Source: Phellopilus nigrolimitatus | Taxonomy: Eukaryota > Basidiomycota > Agaricomycetes > Hymenochaetales > Hymenochaetaceae | Assembly (NCBI GenBank): GCA_021029095.1 | Contig: JAJOHG010000259.1 | Coordinates: forward strand, 1-36,345 | DNA: 36,345 bases | Direction: 5' to 3' | Part shown: positions 35,119-36,345 of the stretch, one piece after another | Numbering within the stretch: the stretch's first letter is position 1 | Layout of the letters: each line of letters opens with the position of its first letter | Made by a program: the position numbers and the translations under genes | The notes under the pieces: generated by a model | Told to the model about the DNA's origin: nothing | The model's database searches: none | Seen by the model: only the letters and a program-made list of their open reading frames with translations

Positions 35119-36345
35119 ATGGACTACGACGCGTACGATGCCATTCTCCACCATCTCTTTAAACAGACTCAGGGCGACGCCTGGTTTAAGCTTCAGAGGA
35201 GAACGTTGCCGCCGGCGTCTGTCTTCGTGTTCAGCCTGGCCACTTCCGCGTCTTTCCTTACGAAAACCACTTCCTTGCCCCCTTCGAGGCCGCCGTTCGC
35301 TCTCTCAACCCTGTTGTTGCGTTGAAGATCCGCAGTGCCGCAGTTCATGCAGCGCTTGCAACTATGTAAGTGCCAACTTATCTTTCATCTTGATTCAGAA
35401 TTAGACTGCTGATGGATTTTTTCGGCTTGGCGGGCAGTCCGGAGGACGAGATTGCGCTCTATGTCGATCTTAACACCCGTATCCAGATACTAGACACCAT
35501 GTCCCGCCTCCCGCGCGCCGACAAAGAGCAGTGCGCCGCATTCATCGTAAGTATGCTGCCCGTTTCCAAAAGAATATAAAACTCACCCGCGTCTCCCCTC
35601 TTCATAGCGCGACGAGCGCGTACTCATCGTTTGGGCGGATGACCTCGATAACATTATTCCCCTATGCCGCGACTTCGAAGACAAGCTCATTAAGCTCGTC
35701 TGGCGTGCCCGCCCGCCACTCTCTTCCGCCGCATCTGCCGTCACTATGGGCTCGGCCGGGTCGATTGGGCTTTCGAATTCGCTCGCGCCCTCATACCAGA
35801 ATCTTACCGGACTTACAGACAAGTCCTCAGAAGCCTCTTCTCCCACGAAGGAACGTGTCATAGATGAGAAGGAGGCTGCGGAGAAGGCCGCCGCACTCGC
35901 CAACGCGAAAAAAGGCTTCAGCTGGTTCGGATGGCGCACCACGAAAGAGAGGAAGGGGCTCACGCAGCCCAGCATGGGAAGCGGCGGTCGCACGGAGAAG
36001 CTCGGCGATTATGAGGCTGGTGAAGACGGCCCCGAGGCTCGTCCCATCCGCCTCTTCGCCCCGATCTATGGCGGTCTTGGTGCCGGAATGAGTATCTTCT
36101 TCGTTGGGAGCGGTATCAGTAAGTACAGAACTCTTTGCAATATTTTATGCTAAAGAGTGCTGAAACGTTCTTTTGGTTGTTTTACAGACATTATGGTTCA
36201 AGAGTGGATGCTCGACGGAAACGCCACGCGTTTCGCCATCCTCGCCACCGCGCCGTTCTTATTCTGCGTCTCTCTCGTGCGTTCTCTCACTTTTATCTTC
36301 TGTATCTCATTCGCTTATTTCTCTCACGTCGCTCTTAGTTTCTTC
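35119..36345 (+). CDS. Family 2 glycosyltransferase-type membrane protein, N-terminal part (runs off the window; apparent frameshift)
   Basis: Exons read: 35119-35365, 35439-35546, 35608-36118, 36188-36276 and 36339 onward. Text includes MDYDAYDAILHHLFKQTQG, RVFPYENHFLAPFEAAV, IYV/LYVDLNTRIQILDTM, LPRADKEQCAAFIRDERV and VWADDLDNIIPLCRDFEDK. A Ser-rich linker and two hydrophobic segments follow (APIYGGLGAGMSIFFVGSGI and RFAILATAPFLFCVSL). I recall this N-terminus (DUF7928) from Agaricomycete family 2 glycosyltransferases; the catalytic domain would lie beyond the window. Within exon 1, the reading frame changes at about 35194-35196: GDAWFKLQ is in one frame and EENVAAGVCLRVQPGHFR in another. 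That needs one missing base. The three downstream introns have ordinary GT-AG ends and keep frame. Confidence 0.78.

Overview
The window is nuclear DNA of a mushroom-forming basidiomycete (Agaricomycete). Genes carry many short introns of about 45-75 nt. The gene families fit this group: a WSC-domain copper radical oxidase, a DUF7918-like protein with a C-terminal IIDLTD motif, a SKN1/KRE6 glucan-assembly protein and a DUF7928-type family 2 glycosyltransferase. No RNA genes, CRISPR arrays or virus-like genes were seen. All splice models were read by eye from splice sites and frame continuity.

Layout. At 0.9-2.9 kb (+) lies a nucleolar circularly permuted GTPase (GNL3/Nug1/Grn1 family), with two apparent compensating one-base indels and no recognisable basic N-terminus. 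It converges on a small four-exon membrane-anchored hypothetical protein at 3.3-3.9 kb (-). A gene-poor tract to 6.4 kb contains a possible unrecognised gene fragment at 4.9-5.5 kb (+). At 6.4-10.6 kb (-) is a 16-exon, roughly 1,035-residue secreted copper radical oxidase with four N-terminal WSC domains. About 3 kb without a supportable gene follows.

At 13.8-19.2 kb, two diverged copies of a roughly 470-bp sequence lie in opposite orientation. They enclose one complete gene, a Zn2Cys6 transcription factor (14.5-18.5 kb, +). Each copy carries the same 19-bp palindrome at its gene-proximal end. This is the most unusual structure in the window.

Then come the Golgi protein KISH (KSH1, -) and the mitochondrial metallopeptidase OMA1 (+), divergent with 171 bp between start codons. 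A DUF7918-like protein (22.3-24.1 kb, -) and a KRE6/SKN1 glycosyl hydrolase family 16 protein (24.9-27.7 kb, -) follow. From 27.7 to 35.1 kb no gene can be firmly supported; there is one weak two-exon candidate at 30.1-30.6 kb. The last 1.2 kb is the 5' part of a family 2 glycosyltransferase gene that runs off the window and carries one apparent frameshift.

Functionally the firm genes are mostly housekeeping (ribosome assembly, secretion, mitochondrial quality control, cell-wall synthesis) plus one lignocellulose or cell-wall-associated oxidase and one regulator. They do not form an obvious metabolic cluster. Three one-base disruptions in conserved exons suggest some residual sequence error.
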